Shown: positions 8,520 through 17,032 of the stretch, piece after piece
Numbering within the stretch: position 1 is the first letter of the stretch
How the letters are laid out: each line of letters starts with the position of its first letter
DNA from: Rhodanobacteraceae bacterium
GTDB taxonomy: Bacteria; Acidobacteriota; Terriglobia; Terriglobales; Acidobacteriaceae
Direction: 5' to 3'
Assembly: GCA_025350865.1 (NCBI GenBank)
Contig: JANXWZ010000231.1
Span: 1 to 53,746 of the forward strand
DNA length: 53,746 nucleotides
Made by a program: the position numbers and the translations under genes
The notes under the pieces: generated by a model
What the model saw: the letters and a program-made list of their open reading frames with translations, nothing else
Told to the model about the DNA's origin: nothing
The model's database searches: none

Positions 8520-10793
8520 TTACTTTTCGGGCTCAGTCGCGAGGGGTTTGCGGGCGAAGTAGTAGAGGCTGAAGGCGAGCAAGGCGAACATGAGGATGCT
8601 GACCCAGTCGTTGAAGAGAGGGTTGGTGGGCGAAAAGCGGGGGATGGATTTTTCAGTTGCCGCTTCGTAGAGCTTGACGCAGACGCCGAGGAGGCCCACG
8701 ATGCCGCCGGCAGCGATGAGGCCCGAAGCGTAGAGCGAGCCCGGGGAGATCTCGGAGTCGGTGTCGATGGATGTGGCAGCGGCAGATTTGGCTCGCTCGT
8801 GAAGGACGGCCCGGTCGACCATCCAGCGCATGACTCCACCGATGAAGATGGCAAGAGTCGTCGCGATGGACAGGTAGGCTCCGACGGCGAAGGTGAGGGA
8901 GCGGACACCGAGGAGCTCGACCACGATGACCAAGGCTACACCGAGCAAGACGAGACCCCAAGGGAGCTTCTGGGTAAGGATGCCGTTGATGACCGTCGCC
9001 ATCAGCTTGCCCTGCGGCGCGGCGGCTTTCTCGCTGCCGATGCCCTGGGTCCACTGGATTTCGATCTGGTTGGTGGTCGGGTTGAGGAGGTATTTGCCGT
9101 CGGGGAGGGTGGACGAACCGATGGCGTTGAGGAGCGTGTAGGAGTGGCCGTTGGAGACGATCTCCTTGTTACTTCCCTCTTTGGCTGTGAGCGTGAATCG
9201 GTCGCGGGTGAAGGTGCCCTTGTCCTGGACTCCGTCGGCGTACATGGCCTGCGTGATGGTGATGGGAGTGGCGAGGCGCGCGAAGGATTCGAGGCCGTTG
9301 TTCATGGCGTTGAGGGTTGCGCCGATTGAGAAGGTGCAGATGATGACACCAGCCATCAAGGCGGCCTGCTGCTTCCACGGGGTGGCTCCGATGAGGTAGC
9401 CGGTCTTGAGGTCTTGACTTGTATCCCCGGCGTTTGAGGCTGCGATGCAGACGATGCCGCCGATGGTGATGGCGAGGGCTCCGAAGGCCGGAGCTGTCCA
9501 GCCCTTGACGAGGAAGATGGCGCAGGTCGCCATGAGGGTGGCGATGGTCATGCCGGAGACCGGGCTCGCGCTGCTGCCGACGATCCCTACAATTCGGGCG
9601 GAGACTGTCACGAAGAGGAATCCGAAGACGAGGACGAGGAGCGACGCGGCGATGTTGGCGAAGAGGCCGACCTGGGCTCCCGGGACGGGGTGGAACTGGA
9701 GGAAGGCGACGATGATGATCAGCAGCAGTACCGAGCCGCCGATGACTACGGACATGGGCAGATCATGGGCCGTGCGGATGGGCGTCGGGGCAGTTCGAGA
9801 AGCAGGTCCTCCGCCTTCGGCGAAGGATGACACCTTCTCGTTGGACGATTTCGAGGCGCGGATTGAGCGGACGCCTTCGGATAAAGCCGAGATGATGGTG
9901 GGGGCGGTGCGCACGAGCGTGATGAGGCCGGCGGCGGCGACGGCTCCGGCGCCCATGGGGCGGACGTAGGTCTTCCAGAGGATGGAAGGGCTCATGCCGT
10001 CGATGGGCGAGGTGCCGGGGTAGATGGTGAGGCCCTTACCGAAGAAGTGAATGGCGGGCATCATGACGAGCCATGAGAAGACGCCGCCAGCCAGCATGAT
10101 TGCGGCAACGCGGATGCCGATGATGTAGCCGACTCCTAGATACTCGGGCGTACAGTCAGCGCGGATAGCCGAGCCTTTGAGGATGTGCTGCTGGCCTCCG
10201 AAGTCGGGTTCGTAGTTGGGGCCGGAGGGCCAGAGCGAGAAGAGATTGTCGTTCTGGAAGAGCGTATAGAGTCCCCCCAGGCCAAGACCTAAAAAGACGC
10301 GGGAGGCGAAGGAGCCGCCGCGTTCTCCTGCCATCAGGACGTCGGCGCAGGCAGTGCCCTCGGGGTAGATGAGCGTGTCATGTTCTTCGACGATGAGCTG
10401 GCGGCGCAGCGGGATCATGAAAAGGACGCCGAGCCAGCCGCCGAAGAGGGCGAGGGCAAAGATCCGCGTCGACTCGAGGTCAAATCCTAAAAAGATGAGC
10501 GCGGGCAGGGTGAAGATGACGCCTGAGGCGATGGATTGGCCGGCATTGCCGACGGTCTGGACGATGTTGTTTTCGAGGATGCTGGCCTTGCCGAAGGCGC
10601 GGAGGATCGAGATGGAGAGGACGGAGATTGGGATCGACGCGGCTACGGTGAGACCGGCACGGAGACCGACGTAGACCGTGACGGCACCGAAGAGGACGGC
10701 GAAGACGCCGCCGAGGAGCAGGGCTCGGAGGGTGAACTCGGGGCGGTTTTCAGAGGCTGGGACGAAGGGCTGGAAGTTTTGCGAGGATGCCAT
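8520..10793 (-). CDS. OPT-family oligopeptide transporter
   Basis: 757 aa integral membrane protein of the bacterial OPT family. The N-terminus after a short cytosolic lead is typical (FTLRALLLGGVFAVLFGAV, then AGLTVAASIPISVLSISIL). The conserved stretch NNIVQTVGNAGQSIASG near residues 75-91 is diagnostic for the group. I count roughly 14-16 hydrophobic segments spread over the whole length, with an extracytoplasmic loop around residues 170-210 and a soluble loop around 520-590. Members move oligopeptides or metal chelates by proton symport; the substrate here is unknown. It is a single gene, divergent from comF. Length is normal for the family (about 650-750) and no frame break is seen. Confidence 0.9.
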   Translation of the reverse strand: MASSQNFQPFVPASENRPEFTLRALLLGGVFAVLFGAVTVYVGLRAGLTVAASIPISVLSISILRAFGKASILENNIVQTVGNAGQSIASGVIFTLPALIFLGFDLESTRIFALALFGGWLGVLFMIPLRRQLIVEEHDTLIYPEGTACADVLMAGERGGSFASRVFLGLGLGGLYTLFQNDNLFSLWPSGPNYEPDFGGQQHILKGSAIRADCTPEYLGVGYIIGIRVAAIMLAGGVFSWLVMMPAIHFFGKGLTIYPGTSPIDGMSPSILWKTYVRPMGAGAVAAAGLITLVRTAPTIISALSEGVRSIRASKSSNEKVSSFAEGGGPASRTAPTPIRTAHDLPMSVVIGGSVLLLIIIVAFLQFHPVPGAQVGLFANIAASLLVLVFGFLFVTVSARIVGIVGSSASPVSGMTIATLMATCAIFLVKGWTAPAFGALAITIGGIVCIAASNAGDTSQDLKTGYLIGATPWKQQAALMAGVIICTFSIGATLNAMNNGLESFARLATPITITQAMYADGVQDKGTFTRDRFTLTAKEGSNKEIVSNGHSYTLLNAIGSSTLPDGKYLLNPTTNQIEIQWTQGIGSEKAAAPQGKLMATVINGILTQKLPWGLVLLGVALVIVVELLGVRSLTFAVGAYLSIATTLAIFIGGVMRWMVDRAVLHERAKSAAATSIDTDSEISPGSLYASGLIAAGGIVGLLGVCVKLYEAATEKSIPRFSPTNPLFNDWVSILMFALLAFSLYYFARKPLATEPEK

Positions 10794-10880
10794 GTTGGGG
10801 TCGGTTCTCCGTGCGTTCGGGCTAGGAGAGGAGTGTATCAGCAGGGCGGAGGGACGACTCTGGTAGCGATACGCAGGAAG

Positions 10881-10947
10881 ACGGTCGAGCCGTGGGCTCG
10901 ATACCCCACCCTGCGACGATGAGACTGTCGCGAGGATGGGGCACCCG
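10881..10947. repeat. Double-hairpin repeat, TGGGGCACCC family, copy A
   Basis: Two adjacent stem-loops. The first is TCGAGCC-GTG-GGCTCGA (10885-10901), perfect. The second runs from CCCC (10904) to GGGG (10941), with inner stem GCGAC/GTCGC, and ends TGGGGCACCCG. A near-identical copy follows recX at 21689-21757, differing in the inner stem by compensatory changes (ACGAC/GTCGT). Here it sits between divergent genes (OPT transporter and comF), so it is not simply a terminator. Confidence 0.85.
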
Positions 10948-10962
10948 AATACAGGGTGATTC

Positions 10963-10993
10963 TTGACGGATTGTGATGGGGTTGGCTTATACT
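10963..10993 (+). promoter_or_regulatory. Candidate sigma-70-type promoter of comF
   Basis: TTGACG at 10963-10968 and TATACT at 10988-10993, with a 19-nt spacer that is longer than ideal. Transcription would begin near 11000, about 55 nt upstream of the proposed comF start. Only the sequence match supports it. Confidence 0.4.
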
Positions 10994-11056
10994 TCGCTTA
11001 TGGCGCGGTCTGACCGACCTGGAGCGCCGTCGAGTAGGTGAGTCTTCAGCAATTGC

Positions 11057-11995
11057 TTGAATACCCAGCTCGGAGCCGATGCCGCAGGTCCACCCGGTGC
11101 GGTGGAGGGTTGGCGTGCCGTTGTGAGAGTTCTTCGAAGGCGGACTCGAACGGTATTGGACGACGTTGTTACGACTTTCTTTCCTGCCGATTGCAAGTGT
11201 TGTGAGGGTCCGCTGGAGCGGGCTTCTGCTGTTCCGGTTTGCGAGGCGTGCGTGAGGCGCGTCCGGCTAAACACGATGATCGGTTGCAGCAAGTGCGGCG
11301 AGGCGCTGAACCTCGACCTTGATCTGGAAGATGCACGATTTGCCGGGATGCTGGCGCAGGGCTTTCTCTGCCGCGAGTGCCGGTTGGCAGAGCCGGAATT
11401 TAAGCGGGCCGTCGCTTACGGAAGCTATGACAACGAGATGCGTGGACTGATCCACCTGCTGAAGTTTGCGCGGGTCCGCGGCGTTGCACGGCTGCTGGGA
11501 CGGCGGATGGCGGAAGCGGTCTTGCTATTGGAGGGCGAGGCGGCGGCGGAGTTGATGGTGATTGCGGTGCCCTTGTTCAAGCAGCGCGAACGGCAGCGCG
11601 GGTATAACCAGTCTGTCCTGCTGGCCGACGAGGCTCTGCGCTGCTTGCAGCAACTGAGGCCTTCGTGGCGGCTCACCGCCGCGCATGAGGCCATGGAGCG
11701 GCGGAAGAGTACGGAGAGTTCGTTCGTGCTGTCGCGCAAGGGGCGGCGACGGAATCTTCGGGGCGCGTTCCATGTGACGGGGGATGTGCGTGGACGCGAG
11801 GTCTTGCTGATCGACGACATTTTGACCAGCGGCGCTACGGCGAGGGAGTGTGCGCGGGTGTTGATGCGGGCCGGTGCAACGAAGGTATGGGTTGCGACGC
11901 TGGCGCGGGCGCAGAAAAAGTTTGTGATGCGGCAGCATGAAGATCCGGGAGAGTTGGTGGCGCGGTGGGATTTGCGGGCTCCGGAGCCTGGTTGA
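11057..11995 (+). CDS. comF: ComF family phosphoribosyltransferase-like protein
   Basis: Up to 312 aa. The N-terminal third has paired cysteines of a zinc ribbon (CKCC, CEAC, CSKC, CREC between residues about 45 and 110). The C-terminal half is a type I phosphoribosyltransferase fold, with the PRPP-binding loop VLLIDDILTSGAT near residue 245 and the ComF-typical phrase QRERQRGYNQS near residue 175. ComF supports DNA uptake and processing during natural transformation and, in some bacteria, other DNA-recombination roles; here only the family is certain. The frame's first start is TTG 11057 and no good ribosome binding site selects it; a GTG at 11102 is an alternative, so the first 15 residues are uncertain. 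It is followed, after an 86-nt gap holding a palindromic repeat, by an HNH nuclease gene. Confidence 0.88.
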   Translation: MNTQLGADAAGPPGAVEGWRAVVRVLRRRTRTVLDDVVTTFFPADCKCCEGPLERASAVPVCEACVRRVRLNTMIGCSKCGEALNLDLDLEDARFAGMLAQGFLCRECRLAEPEFKRAVAYGSYDNEMRGLIHLLKFARVRGVARLLGRRMAEAVLLLEGEAAAELMVIAVPLFKQRERQRGYNQSVLLADEALRCLQQLRPSWRLTAAHEAMERRKSTESSFVLSRKGRRRNLRGAFHVTGDVRGREVLLIDDILTSGATARECARVLMRAGATKVWVATLARAQKKFVMRQHEDPGELVARWDLRAPEPG

Positions 11996-12012
11996 TTTTG
12001 TGCAGGTAACGG

Positions 12013-12046
12013 CAACTACGGAGATTCTGGCTTCGCCAGAATGACG
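12013..12046. repeat. Palindromic repeat ATTCTGGC-TTC-GCCAGAAT
   Basis: Perfect 8-bp stem, 12024-12031 with 12035-12042, and a TTC loop. The surrounding sequence CAACTAC.GAG before and GACGA after is shared with the copy at 21034-21067. It lies between comF and the HNH gene on the coding strand of both; no T run follows, so termination is unlikely. Confidence 0.85.
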
Positions 12047-12081
12047 ACAAAAGCGAGATCAGAACCGGAGGGATTGTGGCG

Positions 12082-12750
12082 ATGCAGACGGGGAAGATGC
12101 GGAAGGATCGGGCGACGAGCGGGCGGCATGCGGGGCGGCATGGGAGTCCGACAGGGTCGGCGCGGCGGCTGACGACAGAACTGGATGTGCGGGCGGGCGT
12201 GTTTCGACAGCCTGCGATGCAGACTCCGGTCCTGGTTCTGAATGCGAGCTACGAGCCGATCAACATCTGCGGGGCTCGGCGGGCACTGGTTCTGGTGCTG
12301 AAGGGCGTCGCTCGGACGGAAGAAGAGCAAGGCACGATGCTGCATGCGGCGCGGATGCAGGTCGGGATGCCGTCGGTGATTCGGCTGCTGGAGTATCGGC
12401 GGATTCCGCACCAGACGCGGGCGTTGTCGCGCAAGAATATTCTGCTGCGCGACCGCAATATGTGCCAGTACTGCCAGGTGGTTTTGACGGCTGGCGAGCT
12501 GACGCTGGACCATGTGATTCCGCGCAGCCGCGGCGGGCTTTCGACGTGGGAGAATCTTGTCGCCTGCTGCCACGACTGCAATCGGCGCAAGGGCAACCAG
12601 ATGCTGCACGAGTTGACGGAGATGCGGCTGCTCAAAGAGCCGAAGCCGTTCTCGCTGCATACCAGCCGGCATATTATGCGGATGATCGGGTCGGCGGACC
12701 CTAGCTGGAGAAGGTATTTGTACTTCGAGTCGGGCGAGCAGGCGGCTTAG
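12082..12750 (+). CDS. HNH endonuclease family protein
   Basis: 222 aa from ATG 12082, supported by GGAGG at 12067-12071. The conserved body starts at MQTPVLVLNASYEPIN (ATG 12217), so the first 45 basic residues are either a lineage extension or an over-long start. The HNH motif is complete: zinc cysteines CQYC, LDHVIPRSRGG (first His), ENLVACCHDCNRRKGN (Asn and the second Cys pair). The domain occupies residues about 130-180 of this product. Family members cleave or nick DNA; this stand-alone type is common and its cellular role is not established. No restriction or phage genes are nearby. It is convergent with the lipoprotein gene at 12808-15849. Confidence 0.88.
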   Translation: MQTGKMRKDRATSGRHAGRHGSPTGSARRLTTELDVRAGVFRQPAMQTPVLVLNASYEPINICGARRALVLVLKGVARTEEEQGTMLHAARMQVGMPSVIRLLEYRRIPHQTRALSRKNILLRDRNMCQYCQVVLTAGELTLDHVIPRSRGGLSTWENLVACCHDCNRRKGNQMLHELTEMRLLKEPKPFSLHTSRHIMRMIGSADPSWRRYLYFESGEQAA

Positions 12751-12759
12751 TGGGTTTGT

Positions 12760-12799
12760 CCCCACCTCAATCTATAAGGCTGATTGAGATGGGGCACCC
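12760..12799. repeat. Hairpin, TGGGGCACCC family, copy B (likely terminator)
   Basis: Left arm 12760-12772 pairs with right arm 12782-12794 over 13 positions with one mismatch (CCCCACCTCAATC with GATTGAGATGGGG), loop TATAAGGCT, then CACCC. It sits between convergent stops at 12750 and 12808, fitting a bidirectional terminator without a T run. Confidence 0.8.
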
Positions 12800-12807
12800 A
12801 AAGGGTG

Positions 12808-15800
12808 TTAGTTGCCGGTGACCGAGACGCTGATGTTCTGGGTCAGGCTGGTGTTTGCAATGGAGATCGGAAGGACATCGGAGAACGTGCCGACGCTGGG
12901 CGGAGTACCGTCGATGCTTATCGTACAGTTGCCTCCGGCCGCTACTGCGCTGCAGTTCGTTGTTTCTGTGAAGACTGCGCCACCGGATGTGTAGGGTCCG
13001 ACGTTGACGGTCAAGGCGATGTTGCCGGTATTGGTGAGGGTGACGGTTTGCGATGTGGAAGGGGTGCCCGCCTGAGTTTGGGCGAGAGTCACATTGCTAC
13101 TGCTGAGCGAAAAACCGGCTTGCGGCATGACCGGGTTTGCGTATAGCGGAATATTAATGGCTGGCGTTAGAGAGTAGGTGGAGATGGCGAGATTGCCAGA
13201 AGCGCCGCCGCCGCCGCCATTCGTATTGGAGAACGATACGGTGATGGTGCATGTCGAGCCTACCGCCAGGCTGCTTCCGCAAGTGTTGGTCTGCGGGAAT
13301 TGGTAACCCAGAAAGAAGGACGATGACGTCGCAATTGAGTTGATGGGCACCGGCTGGTTCCCGGTGTTGGTGAGCGTAAGCGTGATCGGTTGGGGGGCCG
13401 TAGATCCGATGACGTATGTCCCGAAGTCGATGGTGGCCGCCGAGATTGAGAAAGACGTGACCTGCCCGGTTGTAGGTATTCCAATTCCGGCCATAAGAGT
13501 AGTGAGGGACTGGTTTCGGGAATAGCCGACTCGATTTCCCAAGGCGGTGGGCACAAACTGGGTGTAAACATAGCAGGGCCCGACGCGGCCGCATCCACCG
13601 TTATTCCCTGTGATCGGGAAATCGCCCGCGTTGGGGCCCGAATTGGAGACCTGGCCGTAGTTAGCGTATTGGGACCATATGCCGGAAGGGTAACCGACAA
13701 TCACTGGTCCGAAGTCATGCACGGCTGAGCCTGCGTACAACGTTACTGTCTGAACGGGTGTGAGGGCATTGCTGTTGACCGTAAGGGTCCCGGTCACCGG
13801 GGCCGATCCTTGTGGGACGACGGGGCCAGCGGGTTGGACGTTACAGGTTGCTCCTGCCGCCAGTACCACTCCGCAGGTGTTGGTCTGCGAAAACCCGGTT
13901 GAGGTGGTAATCGACGAAATGACGATTGGGCCGGTGCCTGTGTTGGTCATAGTCATTACGCTCGAGCTGCTGGGTACGACGAACTGGGTGTCAGATAGGA
14001 CCAGCGGATTGTTCGTCGGGAGACCTGCAACTCCGACCACCACTTCAAAGAGCGTTGCCCTGTACCCCCCGGCGCTGACGTTCAGGTTTGCAATGGCAGA
14101 GCCGACCTGCGCGGGGGTTGCGGTCAGGACGAAGGTACAAAGCGCGTTGGCCGCCAAAGTTGCGGGGCAGTCATTGGTCTCTGAAAACTGCGACGCCCCA
14201 GCGCCACTGTAACCGATCACCAGGTTTGAAACTGGTGCGGCGGTGTAGTTGAACAGGGCGACATTGACCGGAGAGGAGACACTCCCCAGCGGGATGTTGT
14301 TAAAGCTCATGTTGCTTGACGAAAACACCAGCTGGGGTGCCCTTCCGTACGCAGTCATGGCGGACGATACGGTGAATGGCGTATTGCTGACGTTGTATTG
14401 AACTGTGAGCGTGTTAGGCTCGGGCGCCGCCACAGACGGAGTGAAGGTTATGGTGATAAGGCAGGAGCCGGGAGCGGGAAGCCGGGAACCGCAATTATTC
14501 GTTGACGCGAAATCCGAATTGCTGTTGGAGACAGAGATTATTGGGTAAGCAACATTTCCGGAGTTGTAAAGGAGAAAGCTGGCCGACGAAGTGGACCCTA
14601 CAGTCGTACTGGGAAAGGGCTGGGAATACGGCGATAAGAAGACCTGACCGACAACAAGGGGGGTGCCGATACCGGAGAGTGCGACAGCGATGCTCGAATT
14701 GGCTGAGCTGTTGGCCAGTACAAGATAGCCGGCGCGCGCTCCGCTGGCTGTGGGGGTAAACGATACCTGGTAGGTGCAGGAGGAATTGGCAGGGACCGCC
14801 GAGCCGCACGTGGTGCCCGCGATGCTGTAGTCGGTGGCATTGACTCCGATGATGGAGGCAGACGTGACGTTGACGGACGCGGCTGTTCCGTTAGTGACGG
14901 TGACGGTCTGGCTCGGCGCGCTGACACCGAGCACAGTCGAGGCGAAGGTGAGCGAAGAAGGCGAAACTGTAAAAAGTGAGTTGACCAGCAGTCGAACGGC
15001 GAAGTCAGGCGGGGTCGCGGAGTCGGTCGGCTGGAAGATAGCGGAGGCTGAAATCAGGTTGAAGAGCGCGTTGGTGTTGAGCGTGGGGTTGTTGGCGAGA
15101 TTGAGCAATGCGCCGATGGTGTCAGTAGAAATGGTGCCGCCGGAGGGGAGGGTGAGGGCGAAGAACTGGCCGCAGAGGGAGCTGTCGCCGGAGACGCCGC
15201 CGGGGGAGTTGATACAGGATCCAAGCAGGTTGGCGAGGGTATTGACCTGAGCGATGGGCACTGAATAGTTGGCGGGGACGAATGTTCCCGGGGCGGTGCC
15301 GGTGCCGATGTTGGCGATGTATCCGGCAGCGGTGAAGTATTGCGCAAAGGTGGTCGCGTCGGAGGTTCCGGAGCCGATGGCAGAAAAAGACGTGATGTAG
15401 GGCGCGAGGGCGTATACGGCAGCGACGGTGGTCACCTCGTCGATATTGACGAAGGGGATGCTGCCGAGAGAACTACAGGGGCCGAGCGCGGCCATCATGG
15501 CGATCTGGCTGTTGGTGATGCCGGAGCCTGGGCTGCCGCCGGTGCCGACGATATATACCAGCGAGGATTGCGACGGACAGTTGTAGGGGCCGGAGATGTT
15601 GAAATTGCCGTTGGCATCCGACACTGCGGCCGGGGTGAGCAGTGGTGTGGCGGATGATCCGTCGCCGGCGGTCCCCACGGCGTAGAGCTGCACGGTGGCT
15701 CCGGACACGGGCTGTTGACCGCCGTGAATGGATCCGGTAGCGCCAACCGCGTTCGGCATAGAGGTTGAGTTAGTGGCACAACCGGTGGAGAGAAGTCCGA

Positions 15801-15849
15801 CTGCGAGGGCACCCAGGATCAGGAGATGGGAGGGGCGAGTACGGTTCAT
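12808..15849 (-). CDS. Choice-of-anchor-D (ASH/HYDIN-like) repeat surface lipoprotein
   Basis: 1013 aa from ATG 15849, where a signal sequence with Cys24 (LLSTGC) begins; a longer start at 15939 would run through a structured leader. Residues about 35-325 form the same module as in the giant lipoprotein at the left edge: shared phrases include HGGQQPVSGATVQLY, ALGPC, EVTT and CINSPGGVSGDSSLCG. From about residue 335 on there are roughly seven ASH-type beta-sandwich repeats marked by TNTGN.P..I and TNTCG..L..G..CTI..SF. No enzyme motif is seen. A cell-surface binding or structural role is inferred. Upstream, 75-115 nt before the start, are two mutually exclusive hairpins that may regulate it. 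Confidence 0.87.
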   Translation of the reverse strand: MNRTRPSHLLILGALAVGLLSTGCATNSTSMPNAVGATGSIHGGQQPVSGATVQLYAVGTAGDGSSATPLLTPAAVSDANGNFNISGPYNCPSQSSLVYIVGTGGSPGSGITNSQIAMMAALGPCSSLGSIPFVNIDEVTTVAAVYALAPYITSFSAIGSGTSDATTFAQYFTAAGYIANIGTGTAPGTFVPANYSVPIAQVNTLANLLGSCINSPGGVSGDSSLCGQFFALTLPSGGTISTDTIGALLNLANNPTLNTNALFNLISASAIFQPTDSATPPDFAVRLLVNSLFTVSPSSLTFASTVLGVSAPSQTVTVTNGTAASVNVTSASIIGVNATDYSIAGTTCGSAVPANSSCTYQVSFTPTASGARAGYLVLANSSANSSIAVALSGIGTPLVVGQVFLSPYSQPFPSTTVGSTSSASFLLYNSGNVAYPIISVSNSNSDFASTNNCGSRLPAPGSCLITITFTPSVAAPEPNTLTVQYNVSNTPFTVSSAMTAYGRAPQLVFSSSNMSFNNIPLGSVSSPVNVALFNYTAAPVSNLVIGYSGAGASQFSETNDCPATLAANALCTFVLTATPAQVGSAIANLNVSAGGYRATLFEVVVGVAGLPTNNPLVLSDTQFVVPSSSSVMTMTNTGTGPIVISSITTSTGFSQTNTCGVVLAAGATCNVQPAGPVVPQGSAPVTGTLTVNSNALTPVQTVTLYAGSAVHDFGPVIVGYPSGIWSQYANYGQVSNSGPNAGDFPITGNNGGCGRVGPCYVYTQFVPTALGNRVGYSRNQSLTTLMAGIGIPTTGQVTSFSISAATIDFGTYVIGSTAPQPITLTLTNTGNQPVPINSIATSSSFFLGYQFPQTNTCGSSLAVGSTCTITVSFSNTNGGGGGASGNLAISTYSLTPAINIPLYANPVMPQAGFSLSSSNVTLAQTQAGTPSTSQTVTLTNTGNIALTVNVGPYTSGGAVFTETTNCSAVAAGGNCTISIDGTPPSVGTFSDVLPISIANTSLTQNISVSVTGN

Positions 15850-15923
15850 GATGCCACCTGTGGCGGCGTTCCCTTGCGAACGCGAATACTTCCCGCATGA
15901 GGACGCGAGGTCAGTATACGCAC

Positions 15924-15964
15924 CACCCATGTCATCCATGGGTGACGCCCGTCACCCATGGATG
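15924..15964 (-). promoter_or_regulatory. Competing hairpins in leader of the ASH lipoprotein gene
   Basis: A perfect 14-bp stem, 15933-15946 with 15951-15964 (loop GCCC), overlaps an alternative 8-bp stem CACCCATG (15924-15931) / CATGGGTG (15937-15944). Both cannot form at once. It lies 5 nt past the stop of the gene at 15969 and about 75 nt before the ATG at 15849, so it may be a terminator, an attenuator or a dyad operator. Confidence 0.55.
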
Positions 15965-15968
15965 GAGG

Positions 15969-16976
15969 CTACTTCGGGCGCTTCATGACTGGGGCGTCGG
16001 GGTCCGGCGGCGGTAGAGCGTTGGGGTCGGTTTTGGGAAGTGTGCCAGGCGTGGCGGCGTCCGGCGGAGTCGTGCCCGGGGATTGCTTTGTGTCGGGCGG
16101 CAGCTCGGCTCCGTTGAAGATGATGCGCGACTTGGCGCGGAAGCGCTTGTAGTCCTCGTACTTGACGACGTAGCGGATGCGGACGTTCTGGGCCAGTGCG
16201 CCGTCTTGCGCAGGGAAGTGGAGGATGCCGTCGGCCTTGGTGTAGACCGGGAACCAGTAACCAGCATCGACCTCCTGGTAGTAGGTGGTGTAGGGCGGCG
16301 AGAGGTCTTCGTGGCCTTTGCGCAGGTCGTCGGGGACGGACTTGCCGTTGATGAGGACGATCTGGAACTCCTGCTGATCGACCCAGACCTTGCCCTGGAA
16401 GTATCGCTTCCCTTTTACGAGCTCCCTTGGTTTGCAGTCGAACACGTAGGTCTCGATGTCGTCGACCTTCTGGCGGCCGAGGTAGGTGAGGTCGTACTGC
16501 GGCAGCTCGGGGGTGGTGAGGACGAAGGGCAGGCGGTGGGCGATGTCGTCGAAGTCGGCCTGCGACATCATGATGCGCTCGAGCGTGTTCTGCGGGGCGA
16601 AGACGACGTGTTCGGTGCGGACGTTGGCCTCGGAGAAGACGATGTCGGTGACCTGCTTGTACTCGCCGTCGGGCTTGCCGGTGTCGTCGGAGATGGTGTC
16701 GACCGTGACGGTTTGACGGAAGGTGTACTGCTCGCGGGCCTTGGCGAAGGCAGCTTCGCGTTCGCCGAACTTCTTGACGAGATCTTCCGGGGTAATGCCG
16801 GTGGGCGGCGTGGGATCGAGCTTGCCGAAGCCGGCCTGGCCGGTGAGTCCCGTCGCGGAACCGTTGTGGGCACCCGAAATGTTTGGGGAGTTCGGATTTG
16901 AGACAGGCGGGAGAGCCGTGGCATTGGGTGCCGATAGGGGGAGCAGAAGCGAAATGAAGGCGGCGATGGCGGTCAT
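15969..16976 (-). CDS. Secreted protein, possible LolA-like beta fold
   Basis: 335 aa from ATG 16976, where a signal peptide starts (MTAIAAFISLLLPLSAPNATA). I do not recognise a named family with certainty. The body (residues about 60-290) has alternating strands with phrases such as YTFRQTVTVDTI, YLGRQKVDDIETYVFDC and KVWVDQQEFQIVLING, like the concave-barrel proteins related to LolA that bind lipoproteins or lipids. The C-terminal 45 residues are Pro/Asp-rich and probably disordered. It is divergent from the histidine kinase at 17033 (56-nt gap) and upstream of the ASH lipoprotein on the same strand, so co-transcription with that lipoprotein is possible. Function is unknown. Confidence 0.65.
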   Translation of the reverse strand: MTAIAAFISLLLPLSAPNATALPPVSNPNSPNISGAHNGSATGLTGQAGFGKLDPTPPTGITPEDLVKKFGEREAAFAKAREQYTFRQTVTVDTISDDTGKPDGEYKQVTDIVFSEANVRTEHVVFAPQNTLERIMMSQADFDDIAHRLPFVLTTPELPQYDLTYLGRQKVDDIETYVFDCKPRELVKGKRYFQGKVWVDQQEFQIVLINGKSVPDDLRKGHEDLSPPYTTYYQEVDAGYWFPVYTKADGILHFPAQDGALAQNVRIRYVVKYEDYKRFRAKSRIIFNGAELPPDTKQSPGTTPPDAATPGTLPKTDPNALPPPDPDAPVMKRPK

Positions 16977-17032
16977 AGTCACGTCGTTAGACGAGTCTAT
17001 GCGCTTTGGGGTTCGTTGTGGAGGGGTAGCGA

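Noticed and set aside
8310..9329. 339-codon plus-strand frame
   Set aside because: Antisense to the OPT transporter and cyclotransferase genes; composition is that of a shadow.
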